Origin: Candidatus Thorarchaeota archaeon
Lineage (GTDB): Archaea > Asgardarchaeota > Thorarchaeia > Thorarchaeales > Thorarchaeaceae
Length of the DNA stretch: 32,614 nt
Assembly: GCA_029858305.1 (NCBI GenBank)
Contig: JAOUFI010000022.1
Span: forward strand, 1 to 32,614
Direction: 5' to 3'
The translations under genes and the position numbers were made by a program. Below the pieces are notes generated by a model. That model did no database searches, was not told where the DNA came from, and was given only the letters and a program-made list of their open reading frames with translations. Positions 15,876 to 24,005 of this stretch are shown one piece after another. The first letter of the stretch is position 1; each line of letters starts with the position of its first letter.

Positions 15876-18776
15876 TCACATATTTCTAAGCACAACAGCA
15901 GGCTCGGTTCTTGACGCTTCCCGAGCCGGCAAGAATGCCCCTATTACCATGGTCATTATCTCGATAAAAAGCACAATCGACAGAAATTGTATTGGAAATG
16001 AGATTGTGGCGACGAGGGTTCTTGAGAACGGACTCATGTTATTCAGTAGGATTCCCATGACATATCCAAAGACTGCACCAAGAAGTATGCTGAGCACAAG
16101 TGATGCAATCACAACACCTGTAAACTCAGAGAATACCATTGTAACAACTTGGCGTCTTGATCCCCCAATGGCACGAATTACAGCATACTCCTTCCTACGC
16201 TCCCGTACTACTGAACCAAGAGAAATTGATAGTGCAAAGATACTAAGGATAAGGGACATGACAAATCCAATAGAGAATAATCCTCCTACTGTGTTGAGGA
16301 AGAGTGCAGTATAGAGGGAGCGACTCTTCAGGTCGAACTCCTGAGGAGTATTGGGATAGACACCAGGGAGAAGACGAAGGTCTTCAATCAGGCTCGTGCG
16401 ATTGACATTGTCCTGAAGACTTGCAAGGAACAATTCTGTGGTTTGGCTATCAATCTCAGTTGCAACAAACTCCAAATTGGTGATAGCAAATCCAGCATCT
16501 GCAGCCTGATATCCAAATCCAGGACCGAGAGAGGAGGGAGGGATGTCTGTTACCGAAGCATACCCAAAACCGGGTGCACTGTAAACGACTCCAACAACGA
16601 TGAACTGAACAATCTGTGTCGCTCCCACACCACTCATCTCAAGATTAAGAGTGTCCCCTGCAGTCTTATTCCATACCCTTGCATGGTACTGACTGATGAT
16701 AATTCCATTGGGAACTGCTGCTAATGCTGTCAATATTTGAGTCGCGTCAATACCACTAAAACTGGACTGGTCAAACTTTCCTATGAATGCATATTGTTCA
16801 GGATAAAGTGCTTCTATCGTAAGTGTTTCAGAACCCAATTTTGCCCAAGTTCTCAGGACAGGCATCGCACGTTCAATTCCAGGATAAGCACCAATGGTAT
16901 CGTTGAATGAGAACTCTCTGAGAGTGCAGTCAACACGGAGATCTGCTCCAAGCGCATATTCTACCTCTCTATTCAAATCCACTCTAAGGCTCTCAGATTG
17001 GACAGCAAATGCAATAGTCGTTGACATGGTCAGTGCTAAGACAACCATCAGTGGGATAATGCGCCCCTTTCTCATCTTCAAGTAGCCAGCTGAAATGACA
17101 TTCTTCTGGCCCAATAGGAAGGACATTCTAGCAGAAACCTTTGCAAGACCAATTCGTGATACTCTGGATCCATTATATGCAATGAAGAACCATGCTGCTG
17201 TTCCAAGAGCGAGCTCCATCATAAAGAAGATTGGATTCTTTGGGAGGATGAACATCATTATGACTACTATAGCCAAGAGTAGCACGGAAGCTCCGACAGT
17301 GAATCCATGAGACTCAACCTGTTCATTCGGATCTTCGGTAGCTTCCATTAGTGAGAGTCCAATCTCTGTCTGTGCAGCCTTGCGAGCCAGATAGAGAATA
17401 AAGAGCATACTTGGTAAAACAGTAAGCCCGATAGCGCGTAATATCGTACTGGAAGTGAGTACTGTGTTGAAGATATAGTACGTGTATATTCCCCAGTCAA
17501 AGACCATGAAATTAATAGATGCAGGAATAAGTGGTGCGAATAGGATGCTGAAGATGACACCTATGAAGATTGCAAGTGATGATATTATCAGGGTTTCCCA
17601 GAGGAATATTGATGAAACTTGGGAATAACTGGCACCCTTTGACCGAATGATTCCTACCTCTACCGTCCTTGGTGCCATGAAGGTGTCTGCTGCAAAGACG
17701 GAGAAGAAGAGCGCGAGGAGTATGACAGGGAGGCCAAGAATGGAGAGGGATAATGTGGACACATAGGTATCAATGGACGTCTGCATTTCATCGATTGCAT
17801 CAGAACCGAGCCATGTGATGTGAAACCGTTCAGCAGTACGGTATATCATATTATACAGATTAGTGGCAACATTCTCAGGACCTGCAGCCGCAAGAGCTGA
17901 TGAGGACACACGTACGAGGGTAGATGGTGCAAAAAAGCCGTCTTCCGAAAGAGTGTCTGGGCTGATTGAGTTCTTCAGAACGAAGATACTATCTCGAAGC
18001 CCAAGGACAGGGTATCGTATATTTGTGATTGCCAAGTTTGCACGGTATTGTGAAGGCATTGCTTGCTCAACAATGGAGTTGCCCGTCTTGGGCTCAAAGA
18101 TTCCAACGATTGTCAAAGATGTAAGACTCACTCTGCCAAGCGTTCCAATCTGTGCTGGATTGGTCGTTCCTGTTCCTGTCAGAAGTTCAACATCAATCTG
18201 ATCGCCCAGTTGAAGTGAAACATTGAAGACATAATGAACATATGAGATAAACTGGGATGCTACAATAGTTTCACCTGGTTGAAGCTCGGATGAGCCTTGA
18301 TACCAGAACTCATTAGCTGTGACACTTAGGAATTCGTTATCGATAAAAACAACTCTGCAGTCTTTCAATCCATCACTATAGATGGTTCCTTCAATATCAT
18401 ACATCGTTGTATCCGGGAGCCCTGTCCCATTCACTAAACCAATTGTTGAATTTAGCCGATAAGTGCTCTCAACAAAGGGATCTTGCTGCATATAGCTTTC
18501 AGCCAGAGCTAAATCTGCGGGAAAACCACTTTCTGCGGATACATCAAACTGATAGGAGTGCTCACCGAGGTATTCGTAGATGCTGACATAAACACCAGTA
18601 TCAGCCCATACCATTGTTGAAGCAAAAAGACTGATGCCTAAACTGAGTGTCAATGCTAGACTGATTGCTCTAAAAGGATTGGCACGAATTGTACTGAGAG
18701 CGTACGATAGTCCATACCGGCTATTTCCCTTGGACTTTGATTTTCTAGATTTCCGTGCCGCAGCCAATCGTATCAC
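15876..18776 (-). CDS. FtsX-like ABC permease, upstream copy
   Basis: A 966-residue permease with the same plan as its neighbour: a basic N-terminal tail (KSRKSKSKGNSRYG), helix at about 36-57, an outside domain, a helix cluster with EVGIIRSKGASYSQVSSIF as cytoplasmic coupling helix, a second outside domain, and a terminal FtsX domain with EYAVIRAIGGSRRQVV and ending TEPAVVLRNM. The annotated GTG start overlaps the ribosome binding site; a TTG three codons in (18767) has GGAG at 8 bases and may be the true start. It lies 2 bases after the first ATPase, so the two are coupled. It most likely forms a heterodimer with the next permease, each fed by its own ATPase. Confidence 0.93.
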   Translation of the reverse strand: MIRLAAARKSRKSKSKGNSRYGLSYALSTIRANPFRAISLALTLSLGISLFASTMVWADTGVYVSIYEYLGEHSYQFDVSAESGFPADLALAESYMQQDPFVESTYRLNSTIGLVNGTGLPDTTMYDIEGTIYSDGLKDCRVVFIDNEFLSVTANEFWYQGSSELQPGETIVASQFISYVHYVFNVSLQLGDQIDVELLTGTGTTNPAQIGTLGRVSLTSLTIVGIFEPKTGNSIVEQAMPSQYRANLAITNIRYPVLGLRDSIFVLKNSISPDTLSEDGFFAPSTLVRVSSSALAAAGPENVATNLYNMIYRTAERFHITWLGSDAIDEMQTSIDTYVSTLSLSILGLPVILLALFFSVFAADTFMAPRTVEVGIIRSKGASYSQVSSIFLWETLIISSLAIFIGVIFSILFAPLIPASINFMVFDWGIYTYYIFNTVLTSSTILRAIGLTVLPSMLFILYLARKAAQTEIGLSLMEATEDPNEQVESHGFTVGASVLLLAIVVIMMFILPKNPIFFMMELALGTAAWFFIAYNGSRVSRIGLAKVSARMSFLLGQKNVISAGYLKMRKGRIIPLMVVLALTMSTTIAFAVQSESLRVDLNREVEYALGADLRVDCTLREFSFNDTIGAYPGIERAMPVLRTWAKLGSETLTIEALYPEQYAFIGKFDQSSFSGIDATQILTALAAVPNGIIISQYHARVWNKTAGDTLNLEMSGVGATQIVQFIVVGVVYSAPGFGYASVTDIPPSSLGPGFGYQAADAGFAITNLEFVATEIDSQTTELFLASLQDNVNRTSLIEDLRLLPGVYPNTPQEFDLKSRSLYTALFLNTVGGLFSIGFVMSLILSIFALSISLGSVVRERRKEYAVIRAIGGSRRQVVTMVFSEFTGVVIASLVLSILLGAVFGYVMGILLNNMSPFSRTLVATISFPIQFLSIVLFIEIMTMVIGAFLPAREASRTEPAVVLRNM

Positions 18777-18778
18777 TC

Positions 18779-19555
18779 CTAGTCAATTCGCGCTTTACTA
18801 GATGATTTCTTGTACACTTTCCTTGTTCCTACATCGACACCACTTGTCTTGAAGAAGTCACCAACAAGCTCATCGACAAGAACACCATCACGCAAGAGAA
18901 GGATTCTGTCTGCCATTCGAGCAGTTTCAGGATCGTGGGTTGCAGCAATGACCGCACGGTTTTGATTCTTAGCTAGTTCCCTCATCAATTGAATTATCTC
19001 GCCCCCTGTCTTATGGTCTAGATCACCTGTGGGCTCATCGCACAAGAGAACTGAGGGGTCATTGGCAAGAGCTCGGGCAAGTGCCACACGGGAACGCATT
19101 CCTCCAGACAGTTCGTGAGGCATGTGCTGGAAGCGATGACTGACTAAGACAGTTTCAAGGAGTTTCATAGCCCTCTCTCGACGTTCATCAGCAGGAATAT
19201 CATCAAGAAGCATTGGTACCTCTACATTCTCGAGAGCAGTGAATATGGGCAAGAGATGCTGATCTTGGAAGAGTACTCCAATCTTGTGACGGCGTACTTC
19301 AGACATGGCATCATCATTAAGCTTGGTGATATCCTGACCATCAACAAGAATTGTGCCAGAGGTCGGGGTGTCAAGACCTCCAATTAGGTTCAGGAGTGTT
19401 GTCTTTCCAGATCCGCTTGCACCTACAATGGCAACAAACTCACCGCGGTATACTGTGAGGTTTGTACCCTGCAACACTTTGATGACTCGGGAGCCATCTT
19501 GAAAGTCTCTCCGAACATCAATACATTCAACTGCGGCTTGCTTCTCGGTGGCCAA
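18779..19555 (-). CDS. ABC transporter ATPase (LolD/MacB type)
   Basis: A 258-residue ATPase, first gene of the operon. Walker A GASGSGKTT (45-53), Q-loop LFQDQHLLP (95-103), signature LSGGMRSR (149-156), Walker B with catalytic Glu DEPTGDLD (173-180), H-loop H207. The core ends around 230; the last 28 residues are a basic tail (VGTRKVYKKSSSKARID). It starts with TTG, supported by GGTGA at 6 bases. It is closest to the MacB/LolD/FtsE group. A TATA-like CTTAAAAC on the minus strand near 19590-19600 is the probable operon promoter, in the region shared with mobB. Confidence 0.94.
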   Translation of the reverse strand: MATEKQAAVECIDVRRDFQDGSRVIKVLQGTNLTVYRGEFVAIVGASGSGKTTLLNLIGGLDTPTSGTILVDGQDITKLNDDAMSEVRRHKIGVLFQDQHLLPIFTALENVEVPMLLDDIPADERRERAMKLLETVLVSHRFQHMPHELSGGMRSRVALARALANDPSVLLCDEPTGDLDHKTGGEIIQLMRELAKNQNRAVIAATHDPETARMADRILLLRDGVLVDELVGDFFKTSGVDVGTRKVYKKSSSKARID

Positions 19556-19688
19556 AATGATTCACCAATCTCTCGAGGAATTATTCCCCGTTTTAAGGGA
19601 ACTGCTTCGAGCACTTTGTTTGAGCTAAGAAGTCATTTGTTTAAGAACGAAACGGCCATAAGTTGCACAGACATCATGTGAAAACAAC

Positions 19689-20186
19689 ATGCGAGTCTTT
19701 GCCATTTCAGGATATTCGGGAACAGGAAAAACGTCACTCGTTGAGCAGGTCATTAAAGCTCTTAGTGAAGAGGGATACACTGTAGTCACTGCAAAGACTT
19801 CAATTCATGATGTAAAAGAAGTCGAAGGGACCGATACATGGAAACATATCAAAGCGGGTGCTAAGACTGCCGCTATTCTTGGACCTCACAGTGCCGTCAT
19901 TCGACACGCAGTCGGAAAGAGTCTTCAAGATATTTTTGCTGGCATTGACGCGGACTTTCTCATTATAGAAGGCATGAAGGAGAGCAAGATTCCAAAAATC
20001 TGGTGTATCGGAAACACTGATGTAGACAAAGGAAAAATCCCAGAGTCAACTAAAGCTGTGGTTGGTTGGGTACGAAGGGAAAAAGGGGTGGAGTTAGAAG
20101 TGCCATTCTTGAAGACTGATGATATTGGGAAGATTGTTTCGATCGTGAAACAAGAGGCGATAGAACTATCCCAAGATAAAGCCTAG
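19689..20186 (+). CDS. mobB: Molybdopterin-guanine dinucleotide biosynthesis protein MobB
   Basis: A 165-residue P-loop GTPase-like protein of the MobB family, an accessory in attaching GMP to molybdopterin for molybdenum or tungsten enzymes. Walker A is GYSGTGKTS (8-16); the TAKTSIHD segment, the DTWKHIKAGA block and DFLIIEGMKESKIPKI follow in family order. The middle motif reads SIHDV, where the usual family sequence has a His-His-Asp-like stretch. Length is normal for a stand-alone MobB. No other molybdenum cofactor gene is in the window. It is transcribed divergently from the ABC operon, with a TATA-like TGTTTAAG near 19640. Confidence 0.9.
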   Translation: MRVFAISGYSGTGKTSLVEQVIKALSEEGYTVVTAKTSIHDVKEVEGTDTWKHIKAGAKTAAILGPHSAVIRHAVGKSLQDIFAGIDADFLIIEGMKESKIPKIWCIGNTDVDKGKIPESTKAVVGWVRREKGVELEVPFLKTDDIGKIVSIVKQEAIELSQDKA

Positions 20187-20202
20187 CTACTTCAGGGGAT
20201 GG

Positions 20203-20273
20203 GACGGCTCAGATACCCCTAAGGTCGATCATTTGTTCACAATCTCGCAAATAAGGAGCTCATCACTGCCGCC
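20203..20273 (-). ncRNA. C/D box sRNA
   Basis: On the minus strand, box C GTGATGA (20266-20260) and box D CTGA (20212-20209) are joined by a 6-base stem, GGCGGC (20273-20268) with GCCGTC (20208-20203), one G-U pair included, and a single unpaired base before box C, as in a kink-turn. A C'-like ATGATCG (20232-20226) lies 13 bases before box D and a D'-like GTGA (20240-20237) four bases before C'. The D guide ACCTTAGGGGTAT would pair with AUACCCCUAAGGU. Eight bases of that resemble the CCUAAGGU motif of domain IV of 23S rRNA; archaeal copies as I remember them read CUUAAGGU, giving a G-U pair, so the target is tentative. A TATA box lies exactly 25 bases upstream. It is antisense to the gap between mobB and the glycosylase gene. 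Confidence 0.7.
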
Positions 20274-20293
20274 ATGATTACCAGAATTTCTAC

Positions 20294-20302
20294 ATGTATT
20301 AG
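20294..20302 (-). promoter_or_regulatory. TATA box of the C/D box sRNA
   Basis: CTAATACAT on the minus strand, centre 20298. The predicted transcription start, 25 bases on, is 20273, the first base of the sRNA terminal stem. Confidence 0.55.
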
Positions 20303-20409
20303 TGTTGCCATTCAGCAACTACTAAACTGAGGCAATAGAGCTTTCGAATGCACATTGACACTTGGTCAAAGGGCAATACTCTTCTTACTGAGATACTGAT
20401 TGCATCTCG

Positions 20410-21258
20410 ATGAAACATATCAGCGTGGAACGATTCAGTCTTGTCGATACTATTGAATGTGGACAGACATTCACTTGGATTAGAGAGAACGAGGGGTATG
20501 TCAATACTGATTTCGGTCAGGTGATATATGTAGAGCAACGAGAAAACACACTTTTCTACGAGACATCTAGGTCAGATTCTGTTCCATTAAAAGAGATGTT
20601 CCATCTTGATGACCCACTCGATGAGATTCAGAGAGAGATCTTGCGAGATGGTGTTATGCACGAGAGCATCGCCTTTGCACCCAATCTCAGGATAATTAAT
20701 GACTCGTTCTTTCCATGCCTCATTTCGTTCATCTGCTCAACGTGCAAGAACATCCCAGCAATCCATAGGATGATGAGTAATATCAGGAGGCGATATGGTC
20801 CAGAATATACTTTCAGAGGGAAGACCTTCTATGGATTTCCTATGGCAGAACATCTGGCTGAGGCAAGTATTAAGGATCTAGAGAGGTTAGAACTCGGGTA
20901 TAGAGCCAAGTATGTAAAACAGACTGCAGATTCAATTGTTAATGGTATTGTATCTGAAAACGAGCTCAGAAAAATGACATACTCAGAAGCACATCGGACA
21001 CTCAAATCGCTGCATGGAGTGGGTGACAAGGTTGCAGACTGTGTTTGTCTTTTTTCACTAGGCTTTCTAGAGGCCTTTCCCATTGATGTTTGGATTGAGA
21101 GAGTCATCCAAGAGCACTATGGCATCTTCACTAAGACTGGCAAGGCATATGCAAGAAAATCAGCAGCGGCAAGGGAGTACTTTGGCAGATACGGAGGATA
21201 TGCGCAAGAGTATCTCTATAATTATACAAGGTCTCAAGGACGATTCCGAGAGTGTTAG
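20410..21258 (+). CDS. ogg: 8-oxoguanine DNA glycosylase/lyase (OGG1 type)
   Basis: A 282-residue base-excision repair enzyme with the two-part layout of OGG1: an N-terminal OGG_N domain containing ECGQTFTW (16-23), then the HhH-GPD domain. The helix-hairpin-helix is LHGVGDKVADC, with K207 as the nucleophile matching human Lys249, and D226 in PIDVW matching Asp268. The GYRAKYV motif keeps the counterparts of human Tyr203 and Arg204. The block FICSTCKNIPAI aligns with human FICSSNNNIARI, but the residues equivalent to Asn149, Asn150 and Arg154 are Cys112, Lys113 and Ala117. These contact the cytosine opposite the lesion, so opposite-base discrimination is probably relaxed. Its stop overlaps the end of priL by 4 bases. 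Confidence 0.93.
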   Translation: MKHISVERFSLVDTIECGQTFTWIRENEGYVNTDFGQVIYVEQRENTLFYETSRSDSVPLKEMFHLDDPLDEIQREILRDGVMHESIAFAPNLRIINDSFFPCLISFICSTCKNIPAIHRMMSNIRRRYGPEYTFRGKTFYGFPMAEHLAEASIKDLERLELGYRAKYVKQTADSIVNGIVSENELRKMTYSEAHRTLKSLHGVGDKVADCVCLFSLGFLEAFPIDVWIERVIQEHYGIFTKTGKAYARKSAAAREYFGRYGGYAQEYLYNYTRSQGRFREC

Positions 21259-22397
21259 AACGTCTGTTTTTTCTCCTTTGATTTTGCGTACCAAGAATGA
21301 TTTGTGATGGGAGGTTCTCGAGAGAGCTCCCATACTCTTGTACTATAGAAAGCTAGAGGATTTAGAACGTATTCACACAGAGGATCATATACCAATCCAA
21401 GATATACAGGACAGAGATTGTTGGTCTGCAGTTTCTTGCACCCTGTCGGTGTGTAGCCTGGCGTATCAGATTTCATTGACCTCTTGGATGCAATATGGTC
21501 TACCTGATATACAATCTGACGATTATCGCTATCAGGGGAGTGGCCAAATACTTTATTGACTTCATCCTCAGTCATTCCTATTCTGAGGAGAAAAGCTGCA
21601 AGAGCAAAACGGGCGTCGTGAGATAAGTTCACTTGCCCACTCATAGAGTCATCGTACATCTTCTGAATGCACGGTGGAAATGCTGATGTGACCTGTCCAG
21701 TGATTTTCAAGGGTTCAAACTTACGAAGTTTACCCTTTATCTCCACCTCGACACGTTGAACAGCTTCAGCAAACCGTTGCGGTAGTTTTGGAATATCAAG
21801 GTGGCCAAACATGATAATCTGGCGAAATCTACCTGAAACTAAACGGTTGAGCTCACGTTTTCGTATTAGAACCCAGCCTTTGTCAACATATCTATTGATC
21901 AACTTCCATTCATCAGCATGAAAGTCTGGAGCGACCTCTAGAAAATTCTCGAACCGTATTCTAAATTCAAAGGATCGTAATGGGAGAGGTAATTGAACGC
22001 GATCATGGAGATTGCCCATTGACTGAACATTCCATCCCAAGGATTCAGTACACAATGTTTCAAGAAGTTCATTGTCTTCATCTGCAAGTAATCTATTCAC
22101 TGTCTTTGATTCAGCCTCAGCCTGCAGGGCTCTGAGGCGTGGATTGTTAATCTCCTCAACAATGAGACGTGCAGCGGAGTAGACAAGTACTTTCTTTTCA
22201 TCTCTCATGTCAGGATAGGTAATTTCAGACTGCGTGATTGCTGAGTATATTCGGTTTTCAGCTTCCTCAACAAGATAGTGATTCTCAGCTCTGTTTAAGA
22301 GATCTACAAGTGCCTTCAGATCTCGTGCAAGACGCAGTGACATCTGCCTTGCTTCCCTTGAGAATGGGTATTTGAGTAACTGATGATTTCTTGACAC
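21255..22397 (-). CDS. priL: DNA primase large subunit PriL
   Basis: A 380-residue regulatory subunit of the archaeal/eukaryotic primase, which binds the catalytic PriS and carries a 4Fe-4S cluster needed for primer initiation. The N-terminal helical domain opens KYPFSREARQ. The C-terminal iron-sulfur domain shows four cysteines: C243 in FPPCI, C320 in YTPTGCKKL, C329 in NNLCP and C341 in DPLCEYVLNPLAFY. Start is GTG 22397, with GAGGT 7 bases upstream, itself inside the last codons of the preceding zinc-ribbon gene. No priS lies in the window. It is convergent with the glycosylase gene. Confidence 0.95.
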   Translation of the reverse strand: MSRNHQLLKYPFSREARQMSLRLARDLKALVDLLNRAENHYLVEEAENRIYSAITQSEITYPDMRDEKKVLVYSAARLIVEEINNPRLRALQAEAESKTVNRLLADEDNELLETLCTESLGWNVQSMGNLHDRVQLPLPLRSFEFRIRFENFLEVAPDFHADEWKLINRYVDKGWVLIRKRELNRLVSGRFRQIIMFGHLDIPKLPQRFAEAVQRVEVEIKGKLRKFEPLKITGQVTSAFPPCIQKMYDDSMSGQVNLSHDARFALAAFLLRIGMTEDEVNKVFGHSPDSDNRQIVYQVDHIASKRSMKSDTPGYTPTGCKKLQTNNLCPVYLGLVYDPLCEYVLNPLAFYSTRVWELSREPPITNHSWYAKSKEKKQTF

Positions 22398-22402
22398 CTT
22401 TA

Positions 22403-22603
22403 CTACCTCTCAAAGGTTGGTCTATAATCATCTACACCTGTGTCATAGAACTTCTTTCCACAAATGGCACATTTGAACATCTCGATTCCTCTTGTCATAG
22501 CCCAAGGATTAATCACTCGCGTCACTCGAGTGCTGTTACAATTTGGACACCGCAATCCTTTCTCGTCAAACGCCCATGGGGATTTTCTTCGGTTCGATGA
22601 CAT
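22403..22603 (-). CDS. Small zinc-ribbon protein coupled to priL
   Basis: A 66-residue protein with two cysteine pairs, CPNC (19-22) and CAIC (45-48), separated by 22 residues and framing RVTRVINPWAMTRGIEMFK. This is a single zinc ribbon with a basic N-terminus (MSSNRRKSPW) and an acidic/aromatic tail (DTGVDDYRPTFER). It is not recognised beyond that. The stop codon is 5 bases before the start of priL, and the ribosome binding site of priL overlaps its last codons, so the pair must be cotranscribed and probably translationally coupled. A role near the replisome or in nucleic-acid binding is only inferred from position. Antisense frames here have no sensible start or homology. Confidence 0.75.
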   Translation of the reverse strand: MSSNRRKSPWAFDEKGLRCPNCNSTRVTRVINPWAMTRGIEMFKCAICGKKFYDTGVDDYRPTFER

Positions 22604-22635
22604 TATTCACACAGAGCCTTGAGTATTGAAGTGAG

Positions 22636-23292
22636 TTACTTCATCAATCCAACGACTAGACCACGTATATCATTAACGGCGATACCCTTTACATCCTTTA
22701 GACTGGCTGCTTCCATTAATCCTATGATATCATCTAACGAGTGTTTGCACATATGTGGATAGCGCAGTCTGGCTTGCTCATGAGACATTCCCTGTTCGGT
22801 CATCTTCCTGACGAACATCTCCTCGTTGCCGGAGATCCAGTCGTAGACAATATACTTCCCACCACTCCGCAATGTTCTGCTTGCCTGTTCCACGAGATTT
22901 TGAGGCGATGCCATCTCATGGAGCATAAACCCACAGAATGCAAGGTCTACGGAGCTATGAGGTATTGGTATCTCTACTTCATTAAAGTCTGTGACAGTTA
23001 GCTCGTAGGACACTGCAGAGGTGCGCTCATCAATGAAAATCTTGGCCTGATCAAGCATTTCCCGACTCTCATCGAGACCAATAAGTCGCGTAGCGGCAAA
23101 CTTGTTTGAGGCATCAACAAGAAAAAGACCAGGCCCGCAGCCAAAATCCACAATAACATCTCTCTTCTGAGTTCCTACTAACTCAACCAGATTTTTCCAA
23201 AATAGCATATCATACCTGCGGGAATAAGTTTCGACTATGTACTTTATCCGATCTCTGTCAGTCCAGTCAGCCTTACCAAGAGGATGAGCCAT
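22636..23292 (-). CDS. SAM-dependent methyltransferase (class I)
   Basis: A Rossmann-fold methyltransferase of the Methyltransf_11 kind. Motif I is VIVDFGCGPGLFLVD, the acidic residue ending strand 2 is in LIGLDESREML, the next strand gives VTDFNEVEIP, and motif IV-like DLAFCGFMLHEM precedes the SGGKYIVYDW post-motif. The C-terminus resembles the UbiE/COQ5-like small-molecule enzymes in general shape; the substrate is unknown. A longer frame from 23346 would overlap the upstream gene by 53 bases; ATG 23292, which follows the thioredoxin-fold gene stop directly, is preferred and begins MAHPLGKADW. Coupled with that gene. Confidence 0.85.
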   Translation of the reverse strand: MAHPLGKADWTDRDRIKYIVETYSRRYDMLFWKNLVELVGTQKRDVIVDFGCGPGLFLVDASNKFAATRLIGLDESREMLDQAKIFIDERTSAVSYELTVTDFNEVEIPIPHSSVDLAFCGFMLHEMASPQNLVEQASRTLRSGGKYIVYDWISGNEEMFVRKMTEQGMSHEQARLRYPHMCKHSLDDIIGLMEAASLKDVKGIAVNDIRGLVVGLMK

Positions 23293-23293
23293 C

Positions 23294-23833
23294 TTATTTT
23301 CGTCCCAATATGAAATCAGCTCTGAGGATAAGTCGTAGGAACTCATTAAGACTCTGGCGTTGTATTTCTGGGTCGCTATAGAGCTTCTTCAATTCTGCCT
23401 TTCTGTCTTCCACCGATTGAATAGTTCCCTCATTGATAAGCTTGTAAGCGGCGTTTGGTCGTTCGACCCATCGACAAAGCTCTTCGTAATCTTGGTTAAG
23501 AAATAGCAAAACTGGCGTCTTTCTTTTACCATTGACCTTGTAATGCTGATGAAACTCTACGTTCGCGTCAGCGTCAAGAATACGTAGTTGCAACTTGGTG
23601 GAAGTATCTACCATCTTTGCTAGAATTGGTAGATTCCCAGCTGTATCATTGCATCGTTCTGTTCCAATCACGAGAATCTTGATGTTATTCTGAATGCCTT
23701 TGAGTGTGTCTAGATCGGTTTCATTTAATTGAAGATCGTTGTACCTGGCCTTCATTAACTCGATATTTTCACGAGCGTTCTTCAGAAATTTTTCGTATGT
23801 TATAGCTTTATCCCACTCTGCATTCTCTGTCAT
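23294..23833 (-). CDS. Thioredoxin-fold protein with a modified active site
   Basis: A 179-residue protein resembling the Thioredoxin_9 group: an N-terminal helical part, strand KILVIGTERCNDTAGNLPILAKM (51-74), strand LQLRILDADAN, then GKRKTPVLLFLNQ with the cis-Pro (P107) of the thioredoxin fold. The active-site motif reads C61-N-D-T64, so the resolving cysteine is replaced by Thr and classical dithiol exchange is unlikely; monothiol or redox-sensing chemistry fits better. The ATG at 23833 is preferred to an upstream TTG at 23857, and a TATA-like TTTGATAT about 22 bases upstream suggests a leaderless message. It precedes and abuts the methyltransferase gene. Confidence 0.75.
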   Translation of the reverse strand: MTENAEWDKAITYEKFLKNARENIELMKARYNDLQLNETDLDTLKGIQNNIKILVIGTERCNDTAGNLPILAKMVDTSTKLQLRILDADANVEFHQHYKVNGKRKTPVLLFLNQDYEELCRWVERPNAAYKLINEGTIQSVEDRKAELKKLYSDPEIQRQSLNEFLRLILRADFILGRK

Positions 23834-23974
23834 GTATATCAACTCGATAGATATCAAAGAATTCTCTGAGCAAAACCAATTGTGCTCAAGGGTACTATTT
23901 CATACAAAATCGAATAAAAGGATTGTTCGAGGCAGAATTCACGATAGGGAAAAATAGTTTCGGGCATCTGTTCC

Positions 23975-23984
23975 GCTTTTATAG
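23975..23984 (+). promoter_or_regulatory. TATA box of a probably leaderless gene
   Basis: GCTTTTATAG, centred 26 bases before the ATG at 24006 with no ribosome binding site in between. The transcript of the DUF3795 gene should therefore begin at or next to its start codon. Confidence 0.5.
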
Positions 23985-24005
23985 ACTGAATAGAACATAT
24001 ACATC

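Noticed and set aside
15805..16314. Open frame of 169 codons on the plus strand
   Set aside because: It lies antisense across the ends of two FtsX-like permeases that have clear homology and good ribosome binding sites; composition of the translated product is low in sense.
20195..20220. AGGGG...CCCCT hairpin as a terminator for mobB
   Set aside because: The right arm is better explained as the guide of the minus-strand C/D box sRNA, no T-run follows, and only five base pairs are continuous.
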